Shown here piece after piece: positions 23,017 through 34,329 of a DNA stretch of 64,000 nucleotides (positions are counted from its first letter, which is position 1; each line of letters starts with the position of its first letter). The translations under genes were made by a program, and so were the position numbers. The stretch is from contig NW_024466459.1 of the NCBI RefSeq assembly GCF_017591425.1, positions 3,968,001 through 4,032,000 on the forward strand, written 5' to 3'. The notes beneath the pieces are model-generated. The model was not told the origin of the DNA. It was given only the letters and a program-made list of their open reading frames with translations, and did no database searches. The DNA comes from Ochotona curzoniae (taxonomy: Eukaryota; Chordata; Mammalia; Lagomorpha; Ochotonidae).

Positions 23017-23262
23017 AGCCAGGTACAGTAGCCTAGCAACTAAAGTCCTTGCATGCACGTGCCAGGGTCCCATATGGGCACTGGTTTGAATTCCAGCAAC
23101 CCCACTTCCCATACAGCTCACAGCTTGTGGCCAGGGAAGGCAGTCAAGGATGGCCCAGAACCTTGGGACCCTGTACCCATGTAGGAGACCTGGAAGAGGC
23201 TTCTGGCTCCTGGCTTTGGCCATTGTGGCTGCTTGGGGAGTGAATCATTGCATCAGATGGTG
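23017..23262 (+). repeat. CSINE, 3' truncated
   Basis: Lies in tandem right after the previous copy. It stops at 'gggagtgaatcattgcatcagatgg', without a tail. Confidence 0.85.
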
Positions 23263-23905
23263 GGGCTCCAGAAGAGGTAGGAGGGGCCCAAGCACCTGAG
23301 TCCTTACCACCATACCGAGTTCCTGGCTCCCTGAGAAGAGCCCACCCCAGCAGAGGAAAACTGGTACCTAGCCAGCAGCTCACACTGACCCAGGGGGTCT
23401 CCATTTCCTGGCACTCAGGCCACATGGCGGCCCGTCTTGCAGCTTTGGCCAATGGAAACCCTTGCCCACGGAGGCTCATGGATAGGCAGAGGGCTCTGCT
23501 CCTGGGACAAGGTTTCAGCTGCCTGCCTCCAGCCCTGACATCAGGTGGCCCCGGGAATTGGACACACCTGGGGGGCGGTGTGTTGGACTAAGGGCACTGC
23601 AGCTTGCTTATGCTGGGCGGGGTCCTCAGTCAGGCCACACTCCCAACAGCTGGCCACCCTCGCTTGGGCCACTTTGCCCCAGGGGTCTTTCAGAGGGGGT
23701 CTCTCTGCATGCCTGCTCCTTACTCTGCAGGTGGTGGGGAAGACACTCGCAAGGCTCTTAGTATACGTGGGTGGACTGACTGAATGGACATTCCCAGAAT
23801 GAGGACTCCCTACCAAGAGACCCCAACATTTAGATTCAGACCCAACCAAGGGATCCTGAGCCACAGCAGGCCAGTGCCATCTGCCCCTGAGCTGTACCTA
23901 TGCTG

Positions 23906-24148
23906 TAGATTCATAGTAGAGGCTGGCTGTCGCTGCCACCTGCATGCCCCGTGGGTGCTGGTTCCTGTCCCGGCTGCTCCACTTCGGACCCCACTAATGC
24001 AGCAGAGGGCAGCCCAGCAACTCAGCCACTGCACTCACATGGGAGACCTGGTTGCTGGTTGCTGGTTTGGCGGACATTTGAGAGTGAACCAGTGGGTGGA
24101 GTGTGTGTTGTGTGTGTGTGTGCCACTTCCAAAAAAAAAAAAAAAAAA
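23906..24148 (+). repeat. CSINE, diverged
   Basis: 'gggtgctggttcctgtcccggctgctccacttc' and 'gggagacctgg' are clear. The tail is replaced by (TG)n and poly-A. It lies 120 bp before the duplicated CTCF segment. Confidence 0.72.
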
Positions 24149-24270
24149 GACCTAGCACTTTCTGAGCATCCCACTCAACATCCGCAACAACGAACAGCAG
24201 CTACTAAATTAGTGTGGATGTCTTCTTACAGCCTGTGATGCGGACCTGGGGCTGGCCCCGGAGACTGGCA

Positions 24271-24387
24271 GCCGACTTGGCCAAGCAGCGAGCCGCGCCG
24301 CACGCACCTGCCGCCAGGGGGCGCGTCCGGCTCCGCCTGCAGCCGCGGAGCTCCAGGTGAGAGGAGCGGGCAGGCGGGGGAGGATGC
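24271..24387. repeat. Shortened second copy of the RGS9 promoter segment
   Basis: This block matches 14035-14200 in the same orientation. The first 19 bp (GCCGACTTGGCCAAGCAGC) are identical. About 50-60 bp follow that are missing or rearranged, including the CCAAT box. Then about 90 bp are nearly identical, from ACGCACCTGCCG through the GGAGCTCCAGGTGAGA donor to GGGGGAGGATGC. Weaker similarity may extend left to about 24252. Outside these limits the two loci do not match. The original copy is the one at the RGS9 promoter; this one is about 10 kb further out in intergenic DNA and is an island of CpG-rich sequence among SINEs. Confidence 0.88.
24311..24324 (+). promoter_or_regulatory. CTCF core motif in the duplicated segment
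   Basis: CCGCCAGGGGGCGC is identical to the core at 14124 and has identical flanks for more than ten bases on both sides. It is forward oriented. Its preservation in an otherwise shortened copy makes it a candidate second CTCF anchor between RGS9 and GNA13. Confidence 0.72.
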
Positions 24388-24764
24388 TTGGCGGACAGCG
24401 ACCCCAGGCTGGAGACCTGGCTGATGGACCTTCTGAAGGGCAGCTTCATCTGACCCAAGAAGAGCAACGAACGGTGGGAAACGACGTCTGCCAGGGGCTG
24501 TGAGGACTGAAGGAACGACTTGTTTGACAACTGGCGGGGTCGGGGTGAGGAGAAGTGGGCCCTCCACGTGGTTGCGTGGGCTGCTTGGTTGGCTTGTTGA
24601 TTTAGGAATCCTGTGCTACTGCATGTGAAAGTCCTTAGCAAAGGCAGTAAGCCAGGCTTTCTCTGCTTGTCACTTGGGGCTCTTCCATGCTTGGTGGTCC
24701 TGTGTGTGTCTGCCCCATAGGGTGAGAACTATTAAAGGAGCCAATGGAGGTGAGTGTATTAGGT

Positions 24765-24860
24765 CTAGTGTCAGATTACTTGGAGTCAGATTCCGGCTGT
24801 GCTCTGAGCTGCTTTCACAGGTTCGTTAATCACTCTGGGTGGTGCCTCACAGGGCAGTGA
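24765..24860 (+). repeat. MIR fragment
   Basis: 'cagattacttggagtcagattccggctgtgctctgagctgctttcacaggttcgttaatcactctgggtggtgcctca' follows the MIR core (..ggttcgaatcccggctctgcc..cctctctgtgcctca). Confidence 0.6.
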
Positions 24861-25491
24861 AGAGAGATGAGGCAGTGGGAAGGGCCCCACGATTGGTTGT
24901 TCTGACTACTATTAACATTGCATGCATGACTGGAAGCGTAGGGGAACAGCAGGACTTGTCAACGCTAGCCCAAGCTGGCAAGAACAACCTCTTCCAGGAG
25001 GCTCAGGAAACGCCTACGCTGTTTTTTCTAGAGCCGGGTGGCCTACCCGGCAGGTGCAGCTGATGGCAGAAGAGGGTGGGTGGCCATGGCTGTGACGACA
25101 GGTGCATGCAGTGGACGTGTCTCTGGCTGTGCTGGTGTCCCAGCTGCTGCTAGGCTACCCAGACCTCTGAGCGGGGACTAAAGGGCAAGACCCAGACTCC
25201 GAGGTCTGTTGACTCGCAGGGAAATGACTTGGCAGAAAGCCACTGCCAGTGCGTCTGACAGCTAGGAAATTACTCATTTCATCCAGGCCTTCGCATCTGA
25301 GTGAAATCAGTTTTGAAATCTTACCATATAGGCTAAGCAAAGTCATTTCAAAATTATTGCAATATCTCTGATTCTAAGCCCAGGCTTTTATTTCGCTGAC
25401 CTGGGCTTTCTCCCCATGATTACCTCTGACTAGATTAAACAGTAATGTGTCTATTATAATGAGATATTCTGCAGTCATTTTTTTTTTATTG

Positions 25492-25818
25492 AGAAACTGT
25501 GGCATAGCAGGTTAAGCCATCACACCTGCAATGCTCACTTTCCGTATAAGGGCTGTTTGGGATCCCAGTTGCTTTAGTTCTCACCGAACTGCATGCCTAA
25601 TATACCTGGGAAAAAGCATCAGAAGATGCTCCAAGTACTTGGGACCCTGCACCTACGTGGGAGACCTGGAAGAAGCTTCTGGCTCCTGGCTTCACTCTGG
25701 CCCAGCCTCAGCCTCTGCAGTCATTTGGGGAGTGAGCCAGCAAATGGAAGATCTGTCCCTCTCTCCCTCTTTCTCTGCAACTCTGCCTTTCAAATAAATA
25801 TCTAAATCTTTATAGAGA
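25492..25818 (+). repeat. CSINE
   Basis: Older subtype with head 'actgtggcatagcaggttaagcc' and tail 'tttcaaataaatatctaaatcttt'. Confidence 0.88.
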
Positions 25819-25862
25819 AATGAGTTTGGTTGAAAGTTTTAACTTTAAAGACACCTAGTCCT

Positions 25863-26197
25863 GGGCCCAGTGCTGTAGCCTAGCGACTAAAATCCTTGCC
25901 TTGCATGTGCCAGGATCCTATATGGGTGCCAGTTCTAATCCTGGAGGCCCTGCTTCCCATCCAGCTCCCTGCCTGTGGCCTGGGAAAGCAGTTGAGGATC
26001 GCCCAAAGCCTTGAGACCCTGCACCTGCATGGGAGACCCAGAAGAAGCTCCTGGTCGCTGGCTTTGGGTCGGCGGTGCAGCTCTGGCCATTACAGCTCTT
26101 GGGGAGTGAATCAACAGACGGAAGATCTTCCTTTCTGTCTCTCCTCCTCTGTGTATGTCTGCTTTTCTAATAAAAATAAAATTGATCTTTAAATATA
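25863..26197 (+). repeat. CSINE, with an AT microsatellite grown from its tail
   Basis: Full length from 'gggcccagtgctgtagcc'. The tail runs into TATATA-type repeats (26191-26275). Confidence 0.9.
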
Positions 26198-26275
26198 TAT
26201 ATATTTATATAAAGGATATATAAATACATATATATTTGTATATAAGGGATATATATATAAGTACATATATATATC
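26191..26275. repeat. AT-rich TATATA microsatellite
   Basis: ATATAT blocks separated by 'aaggata' and 'agtacat' units, grown from the tail of the preceding SINE. Confidence 0.85.
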
Positions 26276-26384
26276 TTTTTAAAAAACAGCTAGTCCTTAG
26301 GTATGCTGTTTAATTAACAAAATGCAAGAAGGCTTTGTAAACTGGGGGAGGGGGTTACTTTCAGAGTACAGAGTGGCCACCGTC

Positions 26385-26421
26385 ATTGCTCCTCGGCCTT
26401 TTGGCTAAGATCAAGTGCAGT
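26385..26421 (+). pseudogene. RNU2 (fragment): U2 snRNA 5'-end fragment
   Basis: ATTGCTCCTCGGCCTTTTGG followed by CTAAGATCAAGTGCAGT matches the first 37 nt of vertebrate U2 snRNA with three transitions. This part contains stem-loop I and ends just before the branch-site-recognition stretch. The match stops abruptly and the following sequence is unrelated, so it is a 3'-truncated retro-pseudogene fragment and cannot work as U2. Confidence 0.85.
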
Positions 26422-27493
26422 GACCACTGTCAGGTTCACCCGTGTCCTGACGTGCTCGTTGCTGACTTGTCCTCAGAAATGCTTCTAGCTGGATCATCAG
26501 TCCTGTGCTCACTCTGATTGCATGCTGTGACAACGGGCTAATCAGGGTGCTCCCTGCCAGCAGACCAGGGGAAAAGCTTGGGGTCATGCAAAGCAAGCTT
26601 GATTGGGACTCAGGATCTGTGGATTCTAATCGCCAAGCTCCCACCGGGCAGTCAGGGGACTCCAGCGCACCACTTCTCGCCTCATTCACCTGCCGGAGTG
26701 CTCCAGGTTCCTGGGTTGGCTCCGCGCATCCCCAACCTCATGTGCACATGAATCTCCGGGGTTTGTTGCTAAAATACAGGTTTCGATACAGCCTGAACTG
26801 AGGCCGAACGTTCTGCCTTGCGAGGGACTGTCAGGTGGCCCCATGCAGATCCCAGGTCCGAAAACAACAGGGCGGAGTGTAAGTCACTGCCGGAGCCTGT
26901 GTGTGTCGTGCTCTGGGGGAGCAGTGTTTCCTACAGCACAGGCCTTTACTGTACAAGGCGGTATAACCCAGACTGCGGGGCAGGTGGCTTTCCTCAGCCT
27001 TCTTCCACACTTTGCCATGCTGAGTTGGTTTTTCATCACGCGAATGGACTACAGACTAGACAATAGTGCATTTGCCCAGGACACTTGGGGGCCAGAAGGA
27101 AAGAAGTGAACTTTGCCCCTTCCCTTACAGGAAGCCCAAAGCCAATGTGCAAACATTCTGTGGCAACAGCAGGACTTTATTGCCATCCAAGCTTCATTCT
27201 GTTCAGCTCCATACCCACCAGGTCTCGGTTGCATATTCGATTTGTTTTCCTCAGCCTAGTTTTCAGTCTTTATCATTTTAGCTTACGCATCTCCTAACTG
27301 TCTCATTTAGTCGATTGTGAGAAAAGACACAGCAGAGATGATTTGAAAGATCAGAGGAAAACTGAGTTAAGCATGTCAGAATCACCATTTCCCCAGGTCC
27401 CTCTGTTACTCATTAAGGTTGGCACAGAAATAGGTTTCTATTGCATGGTATAAGATTTACCCCAAACTGCATCCTGTTTAAAACCCTAATGGG

Positions 27494-27770
27494 GGCAAGG
27501 TGTTTGAGGCTGCAGTGAGAAGCCGCTTGGGACACTCGCATCCCTTCTTGGAGTGCGTGGGTTCAAGTCCCAGCCGTGCTTCCAATGTCAGCTCGCTGCT
27601 AATGCCTGCCCTAGCAGGTGGCTCAAGCACTCGGGCCTCGGCCACCCGTGTGGGAGACCCACGTCGAGTCCCTGGCTCCTGGTGCAGCTCTGGCTGCTAC
27701 AGGCAGTTTAGGGAGTGAACCAGCAGATAGCTAATCTCTCTGTCCCTCTGCCTCTCAGATAGATAACAAG
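27494..27770 (+). repeat. CSINE, old subtype
   Basis: 'gtgggttcaagtcccagccgtgcttcc', 'gtgtgggagacccacgtcgagtcc' and 'gggagtgaaccagcagat' occur in order. Confidence 0.75.
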
Positions 27771-27811
27771 GAAGTTTAAATATCTGTATTTTAGTCTTAA
27801 TGAGGTACAGG

Positions 27812-28052
27812 CATTTGGCCCCAGCAGTTTTGTTGCTGGTTAAACACCTGCATTCCACACAGATCACCTGGCTTTGCTGCCTGCCTCCAGTTCCTGAAGT
27901 CAGCTTCCTGTTAACACAGACCCTGGGAAATAGCAGGTGGGGCTTCTGTCCCCACCCCACCCCACCCCCGGGAGGCAGATCTGAATGGCACTCCTGGCTG
28001 CTGGCGTTAGTGCCAGCAAAGTCAACTGGGAAGTGATCCATATAATGAAATA
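27812..28052 (+). repeat. CSINE, old and diverged
   Basis: 'ctgctggttaaacacctgc..' to 'actgggaagtgatcca..aataaaaatc', with a C-rich expansion (27944-27970). Confidence 0.6.
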
Positions 28053-28071
28053 AAAATCAACAACTCAGGGG

Positions 28072-28411
28072 TTTTTTTTTTTAAGACTTATTTATTACTT
28101 TTATTGTCAAGTCAGATATACAGACAGGAGGAGAGACAGAGAGGAAGATCTTCTGTCCGATGATTCACTCCCCAAGTGACCACAATGGCCAGAGCTGCAT
28201 CGATCCGAAGCCAGGAGCCAGAAGCTTCTTCCAGGTCTCCCACACAGGTACAGGATCCCAAGGTTTGGGGCTGTCCTGAACTGCTTTCCCAGGCCACCAG
28301 CAGGGAGCTGGATGGGAAGTGGAGCTGCCGGGACACAAACTTGAGCCCATATGGAATCCTGGTGCATGCAAGGCAAGGACCTCAGTCACTAGGCTATCGT
28401 GCAGCAAGCCC
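28072..28411 (-). repeat. CSINE, young subtype
   Basis: Complete minus-strand copy with poly-T at the left and 'ctaggctatcgtgcagcaagccc' at the right. Confidence 0.92.
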
Positions 28412-28625
28412 AAATAAAAATTTCTTGAAAACAACATAAATAACAACCAAAAAAGTAGTCTTAAATTTCTCTTTGAAAGAAATCTAATTTGACCCAAAAT
28501 TATAATCCAAATAAGGACCTTTTAAAAAAAAAAATTCATGGAAAATTCAGCCTCTTGAAAGTCCCTAGGCCTCAACACCCGGTAAGCATCTCCTGGAATC
28601 CTGACCTCCAAAAGTTTGTGAACTA

Positions 28626-28958
28626 GGGGCTGACCTTGTCACCCAGCCGGTGAGGCCTCTGTTTATGGGACCAGCATCCCATATATGCACCAGCTTGAGC
28701 CCCAGCTGCTCCCTTTTCCATCCAGCTCCCTGCTTATGAACTGGGAGAGCAGTAGAGAATGGGCCAAGTGCTTGGGCCCCTTACCCATGCGGGAGACCTG
28801 GATGAATCTCCTGGTTCCTGGCCTTGACCAGCCTTGCTCTGGCTGTTTTGGCCATCTGGGGAGTAAACCAGCAGATGGATGAGCTCTCTCTGTCTTTATC
28901 TCTCTTCCCTCTGTTGTAACTCTGCCTTTCCAATAAAAATAAATATTCTTTAAAAATG
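28626..28958 (+). repeat. CSINE
   Basis: 'ggggctgaccttgtcacccagccgg' to 'ccaataaaaataaatattcttt'. Confidence 0.88.
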
Positions 28959-29895
28959 CAAAATAATAAATATTTGTGGTCTAAAAAAAGACATACAAGC
29001 AAAAAAAATTTTAATGTGATAATCTCTAAACAGGATGGCAAAACACTTGAATTATGTTCGATAGGGCATAGTGAGATTATAATTTCTTTTCTCATCTGGG
29101 GTGATATTGGGCAAGTCACTATTTCTGATGATTTTTTTTTCTTCACTTGTAAAAAGAAAAGTTGGGGCCCAGAACATCTGTTCTTCTCTCATTCCAGGAT
29201 TGCAAAATGGCTAAACAAGAGACTTGATACATAAACATTTGAGAGTTGTGTGACCCTCAGTAAATGTCACAGCCTCACTGTTTCAGTAAACCCATCTATG
29301 TATAACAATAATCTCCCATTGATGAGTCAGTAAATTTGGGCTTATTCAATAATGGTGAAAGTCACTGTTTACGTAAGTGGACCCAGCTTACCTTTCCAGC
29401 TGTGTCCTAGGTCCCATATGACCTCTCTTCTGGAAGTCACGTGTCCAGCTAACCTACCAGCAACCCCACAACCTCACATGCCATTTGGAATCTCAACTAT
29501 GTGATGTCAAGACTGAGTAATCTATGCACCTGCAACCCTGCCTCCTTCCCCATTCCCTCTGACAGCAAAGAATTCCAGCTCCCACTCACTTGCTCCTCCC
29601 ACAAGGGGAGTTGACCAGATGCTTCTTTCTCCTTTACTTCAAAATGTGATCAGTCATTAAATTACCTTGACCCTCTCTTTAATTTTTAGTGCACCTATTT
29701 CTTTCCTTTTCACTGTCACCAGCTAAACCCAGCCTACCAGCCCCTCTGGCTTGGGCAACTATTTTAGCCTTTATACATTCACTCCTGTCCCACACTTCTT
29801 TCAACGTCCACCTCATTCCCCTCACTCTAGCCAGAGTTATTTTGTCAAACTTTGTATTTGAACACTTCACCTGTCTACATAAACTCTGTAGTTGC

Positions 29896-30240
29896 AGGCC
29901 TGGCATGATAGCCTAGTGGCCAAAGTCCTCTCCTTACATGCGCCAGGATCCCACATGGGCACTGATTCATATCCTGGCTGCTCTACTTCACTTCCAGCTT
30001 CCTGCTTGTGGCCTGGGAAAGCAGTTGAGGATGGTCCAACACCTTGGGACCTTGCACCCATGTGGGAGACCTGGAAGAAGCTCCTGTCTCCTGGTTTCAG
30101 ATGGGCTCAGCTCTAGCTGTTGCATCCATTTAGGGAGTAGGTTAGCAGATGGAAGATCTTCCTCTCTGTCTTGCCTCCTCTCTGCAAATCTGACCTTCCA
30201 ATAAAAATAAGTAAATAAGAAGATTTAGTTATTAAAAACA
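29896..30240 (+). repeat. CSINE
   Basis: Full-length copy with head 'ggcctggcatgatagcctagtggcc'. It is followed closely by another copy. Confidence 0.9.
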
Positions 30241-30244
30241 GAAA

Positions 30245-30472
30245 GCCTCCAGTTGCCCACTGCAGTTGTTGGGAGAAAGCCAGTTGGTGACAGCGGAAGA
30301 TGGCTTCAATGCTTGGGCCCCTGTGCCTACATGGGAGACTTAATGAAACTCTTGGCTCCTGACTTCAGTCCTAGCCCAGTCCTAGCAATGAGAAGTGAAC
30401 CAGTGGATGGACAACCTTTCTGTCTCTCCGTGTCTCTCTCTAACTGCTTTCCAAATAAATAAGTGAAAAAAA
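30245..30472 (+). repeat. CSINE, 5' truncated
   Basis: Begins inside the body ('ttgggagaaagccagttgg'). Its tail is 'ttccaaataaataag'. Confidence 0.78.
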
Positions 30473-30565
30473 CATTTCAAATATTATGTCATATTAGTAT
30501 GCATAATTATTTCAATAAAGTCATATATGTCATGTGGATTTTTTTAAGTTAATTTTGTGATTAAT

Positions 30566-30826
30566 CCTTTTTTTAAAAAAATGGTTATAACATCTGAAGC
30601 TCAGCCAGTCTGAAGCAGGAAGTCCAGAGCCCAGAGCCAGGAGCCAGGAACTTCCTCGGGGTCTCTCACACAGCAGCAGGAATGACCCTACACCACGCTC
30701 CACTGTCCTTCCAGGCCACAAGCAGGGAACTGGATGGGAAGTGAAGCAGCTGGGACACAAACCAGTGTTCACATGGGATTCTGGCACCTGCAAGGAGAAG
30801 ATTACCCAATTGAGTCATCGTGTGAG
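30566..30826 (-). repeat. CSINE
   Basis: Minus-strand copy, complete apart from a deletion near the tail. Confidence 0.82.
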
Positions 30827-30870
30827 GAAGAGGAACCATGCCCCGCCCCCATTTTGTTTCTTTCTTTCTT

Positions 30871-31192
30871 TTTAAGATTTATGTATTTATTGGAAAGGCA
30901 GAATTACACACACACACACACACACAGAGAAAGATCTTCCATATGCTGATTTACTCCCCAGATGTCCACAATGGCTGGAGCTAGGCTGGTCTGAAGCCAG
31001 AAGCCTAGGGCTTCTTACAGTTCACCCATTAGGTACAGGTGCCTCACTACTTGGGCCACATTCCGCTGTTTTCCCTGGTGCGTTAGCAGGAGGCTGGATA
31101 AAAAGTGAAGCAGCTAGGACTCAAATCAGTGTCCGTACACAATACTGGCACCGCAGGTGATGGCTGCACCCCGTGCTACAACACCAGCCACT
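30871..31192 (-). repeat. CSINE with an internal (AC)n
   Basis: A complete minus-strand copy. An AC microsatellite (30907-30926) has grown in its CT-rich end. Confidence 0.88.
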
Positions 31193-31227
31193 GTGCCCCT
31201 TTCTCCTGAATAATATGCTGCAGGCAC

Positions 31228-31738
31228 TGTTGTGGGGTGGGAGCAAGATCATGCCAGGCATGTCTAAGGTTTATTAAGGAGTCTTTATTAACCAAGCTTG
31301 GTGATAACAGGGTGCACTAGAAATAGCAAATCATGACTCCACATGGCAATCCAATCAATCATAACACCAAAAGGAACAAATAGTCATTACCCTGAAGTCC
31401 ATCTGTTAAGCTGACGACCTATGTCCTAGCTTCCCCAACAATATAAATTAACCTAAGAGACATGCAATGAATAACCTGGACACACTTACAAAGCATTGCT
31501 ATCTTCACTGTCCAGCCCAAGCAGTGAACAGAGGGTGAGGAATACAGACATAAGGGGCCATGCTCAGGGACTACCTGTCCTTGGCGTCTGTCCATGGGAA
31601 GCCAGACAGCAAGCAGGTACTGGGAAAACCAAGAGTCGGAATGTCAGAGCAATGGAAGCATGTGACCAAGAGAGCGAGCCCCTCCCTATCATGATCCTTT
31701 GGTGGCGGGGCTTGTGAAGGGAGCGGTTACACAACAAT
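31228..31738 (-). mobile_element. Solo LTR, minus orientation, 7-bp terminal inverted repeats
   Basis: The plus strand starts TGTTGTG and ends CACAACA, a perfect 7-bp inversion. On the minus strand two AATAAA signals (complements of 31270-31275 and 31284-31289) lie near the end, which gives the orientation. A TTTATA-like box lies about 150 bp before them. The flanks show no convincing target duplication. The element is about 511 bp with no coding region. Confidence 0.6.
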
Positions 31739-32119
31739 GCAGTACCGTGCCCTCTCAGGTTCCTGGTGATGATAGCTGAGCGTCACAGGTGGGCAGGAGA
31801 GAACACCTAAGTGGTGGATGTAGTGGCTTCCAAGCTCCTGACCCTGAACTAGCTGCCTACCTCACTACAGTCAAAATGGCTCCCTTCCCATTTTTGGAGC
31901 AATCCAAGCCTCTTTCTGCGTCAGATCTGCTTGTAGTCTAAACTTTCTGTTGACCTAGCAAACTTCTTATCTTTTGGATTCCGATCAGAATACCATTTCC
32001 TCCAAGGGAAACCCTCCCTGAGTCCCCCTCCACGAGGTCCTTCCCTCATGCCTTCTTTTGGCCACCTTTCCTCAACACTTGCTTGTTTCACCAGTCCAAG
32101 GGGAAAGGTTGACTGGTAC

Positions 32120-32225
32120 ACTTTTGTTCATAACACAATTATTTACAGTAGCCCCCAAGGGGAACCATTCCAAGCACCCACAAATAAATGAACAATATGT
32201 GGTACATGTACATACTAAGAAATGT
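32120..32225 (+). mobile_element. L1 ORF2 3' fragment
   Basis: TTGTTCATAACACAATTATT, ACAGTAGCC and 'aaatgaacaatatgtggtacatgtacata' match the conserved end of L1 ORF2. It is short and degenerate. A CT-rich stretch follows (about 32260-32400). Confidence 0.7.
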
Positions 32226-32406
32226 TATTTTCTTACAGTATTACTTATTGAGTTCTCCTTTCTCTTCTCTTCCCCTTTTACCTGCCTCTCCCCTGTCCCC
32301 TATCTCGCCCCCTCCCCTGCCCTGGCAGTGCCCATCCTGCCACCATGGCAGGAGACGTGTCCCTTCCAGTATTCTCCCCCTGCCCCACTCCTGCTCCCGT
32401 TATATA

Positions 32407-32726
32407 ATAAAAATGTTTTAATTACTTATTTGAAAGGCATAGTTATAGAGAGGGTTCGGCATTGGCAAAAAGAGAAAGACAAGGAGAAAAATAGAGAGAC
32501 AGAAGTCTTCTGTCTGCTGGTTCACTCCTCAAATGACCGTAATACCCAGGACTGGGCCAGACCAGAGCCAGAAGCCAGGACATTTCTTCCAAGTCTCCCA
32601 TGTGGGTGCATGGACCCAAGCATTTAGGCCATCTTCTGCTGCTTTCCTTAGGCGCATTGACAGGCTGCTGGATGGGAAGTGGAGCAGCTGCGACTGGAAC
32701 TGCAGTGGGATGCCAGCCCTGCAGGG
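32407..32726 (-). repeat. CSINE
   Basis: 'taaaaatgttttaattacttatttgaaaggc' to 'gatgccagccc'. Confidence 0.87.
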
Positions 32727-32802
32727 TTGGCTCTGAGGCTTCTGTTTAATTCCTTTCCTCTACTTTAGCATAATAGTACTTTAGCATAATAGTAAGCATG
32801 CT

Positions 32803-33087
32803 TACTTACTCTATTTTCTTGAAAGGCAGAGAGATGGAGAAAGAGAAATCTCTCTACTGGCTCCCTCCATCAGACACTCTCAACTGCTGGTTCTAGGTTA
32901 GGCCAAGGGCCTAAGACTCAATCCTGATCTCCCGTGTGAGTGGCACGGTTCCAAGTACCTGAGCCCTTCCCTATGGTTTCCTGGGATACACATTAACAGA
33001 AAGCCAGACTCTGGAGCAGAGCCAAGTCTCGAAGCCAGGCACTGAGGTGGAATGCGGGCGCCCTAACTGCTGCGCCAAATGCCCTTT
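32803..33087 (-). repeat. CSINE, old subtype
   Basis: Ends 'gaatgcgggcgccctaactgctgcgcca', an intact head on the minus strand. Confidence 0.82.
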
Positions 33088-33111
33088 TAGGTGGTGAGGG
33101 TAATGACTCTG

Positions 33112-33275
33112 ATAGCATTATCTGTTTATGAGCCAGGTCTTGTCCTATGCTTTTAACATTAAATGTTCATGACAATGCATGGGGCAAGTGTGTTGGCATC
33201 ATTCCGGAGGTTTGGCAGGGGACTTAGCCCAGAACTAGGAAGTCACAGAGGTCAAATTCCATCTGAGCAGCCCCA
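33112..33275 (-). repeat. MIR fragment, minus orientation
   Basis: 'tttatgagccaggtcttgtcctatgcttttaacattaaatgttcatgacaatgcatggggcaagtg' follows the antisense MIR wording (atgtgccaggcactgtgctaggcgct..). Confidence 0.55.
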
Positions 33276-33624
33276 CTCCAAAGCTCACCTACTGAAACAT
33301 TACGCTGCATTGCAACTCCCTGCTGGAAGTGTAAACGTATAAATGCTCATGCAATGCAGACATGAGAGGCTAAGAGGCGTGGAGTAGTAGAATGTTAGTA
33401 AAGGCTTTCTCTTTCTTTCTGCTGTGAGTCTGACCCACCCCCACCCAATGAGAAAGCCCCCCAACCCTGCTTCCTTACAACTCATTAGCAAACTAGGGAA
33501 AGACTACCTGTCGTCTGGGGCCTTCTTGCTTCATCAGGACATCCTGGGCCGATGCAGGTGCTGCTGCAAGGTAAGGGCTCACCTCTTCTGTGTAACCAGC
33601 ACCTGCTAAGGCCTGACACCTCTC

Positions 33625-33745
33625 AGCTCCTTGGCTTCTCATGACATTCTCACGAAGAAACTGATTGACAGATGGGGAAACTGAGTCACTGCACTACAAA
33701 GTCACTTGCCCAGGTCCTATAGACAAAACAGTAAGTGATGCCAAC
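33625..33745 (-). repeat. MIR fragment, minus orientation
   Basis: GACAGATGGGGAAACTGAGT and 'aaagtcacttgcccaggtcc' are the hallmark antisense MIR wording (acagatgaggaaactgaggc..gtgacttgcccaaggtc). Confidence 0.75.
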
Positions 33746-34329
33746 CCCCTTCCCGCCCTCCCCACCTCTGCCACCTGTCACTCCAAATGGCCCCTTTCCC
33801 AGGACACTTGTGCTTTATGCTTCAACCTAAGGAGACAGGGGACAGGGAGCAGGTAGTGTGAGAGAGGGTAAAATGCCATAAGAAGTGTGTTGAGCTCCAG
33901 GTGGAACTCAGGGAGGTGTGATAGAATTCCCAGGTGGCCTCTTGCCAGGAGAGGCCCCACCCCCCACCTGGCAAAAGAGACCAACAACTGGGAGGAGCTC
34001 CCTGTCTTCCACCAGCAGATCACAGCTGGAGATGTGGCTGAGTGCGTGTGGGTGCCCTCCTGCCTCCATTCCCCCACCCCTTCTCGCCACTACCCACTAA
34101 TAGCAGGTGCTTCTCCATGTGGAATAATCCTGTTTGCGTGTCTAAGTATGCTCACTTTCTCAACTCCAAATAAAATTGGGCACCACTTTTTGTACCTTGT
34201 ATGAGTCTGCAGTTAGGAAACTTGTCTGTGTGCAAAGCATGAGCTTGGGATCAGAGCAGATACATCCAGTCCATGCGAGGGACACTGGCCACCCAGATTT
34301 CCCTTGCGAGGATCCCTCAGGTTCCTGAA

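Larger units (their letters stand above)
14216..24270. other. Intergenic, RGS9-proximal part
   Basis: SINEs and two LTR-type elements are listed separately. The gaps 14216-14880, 15551-16435, 17732-18553, 18839-19960, 20861-21780 and 23263-23905 contain no gene or repeat that I can name. Confidence 0.8.
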
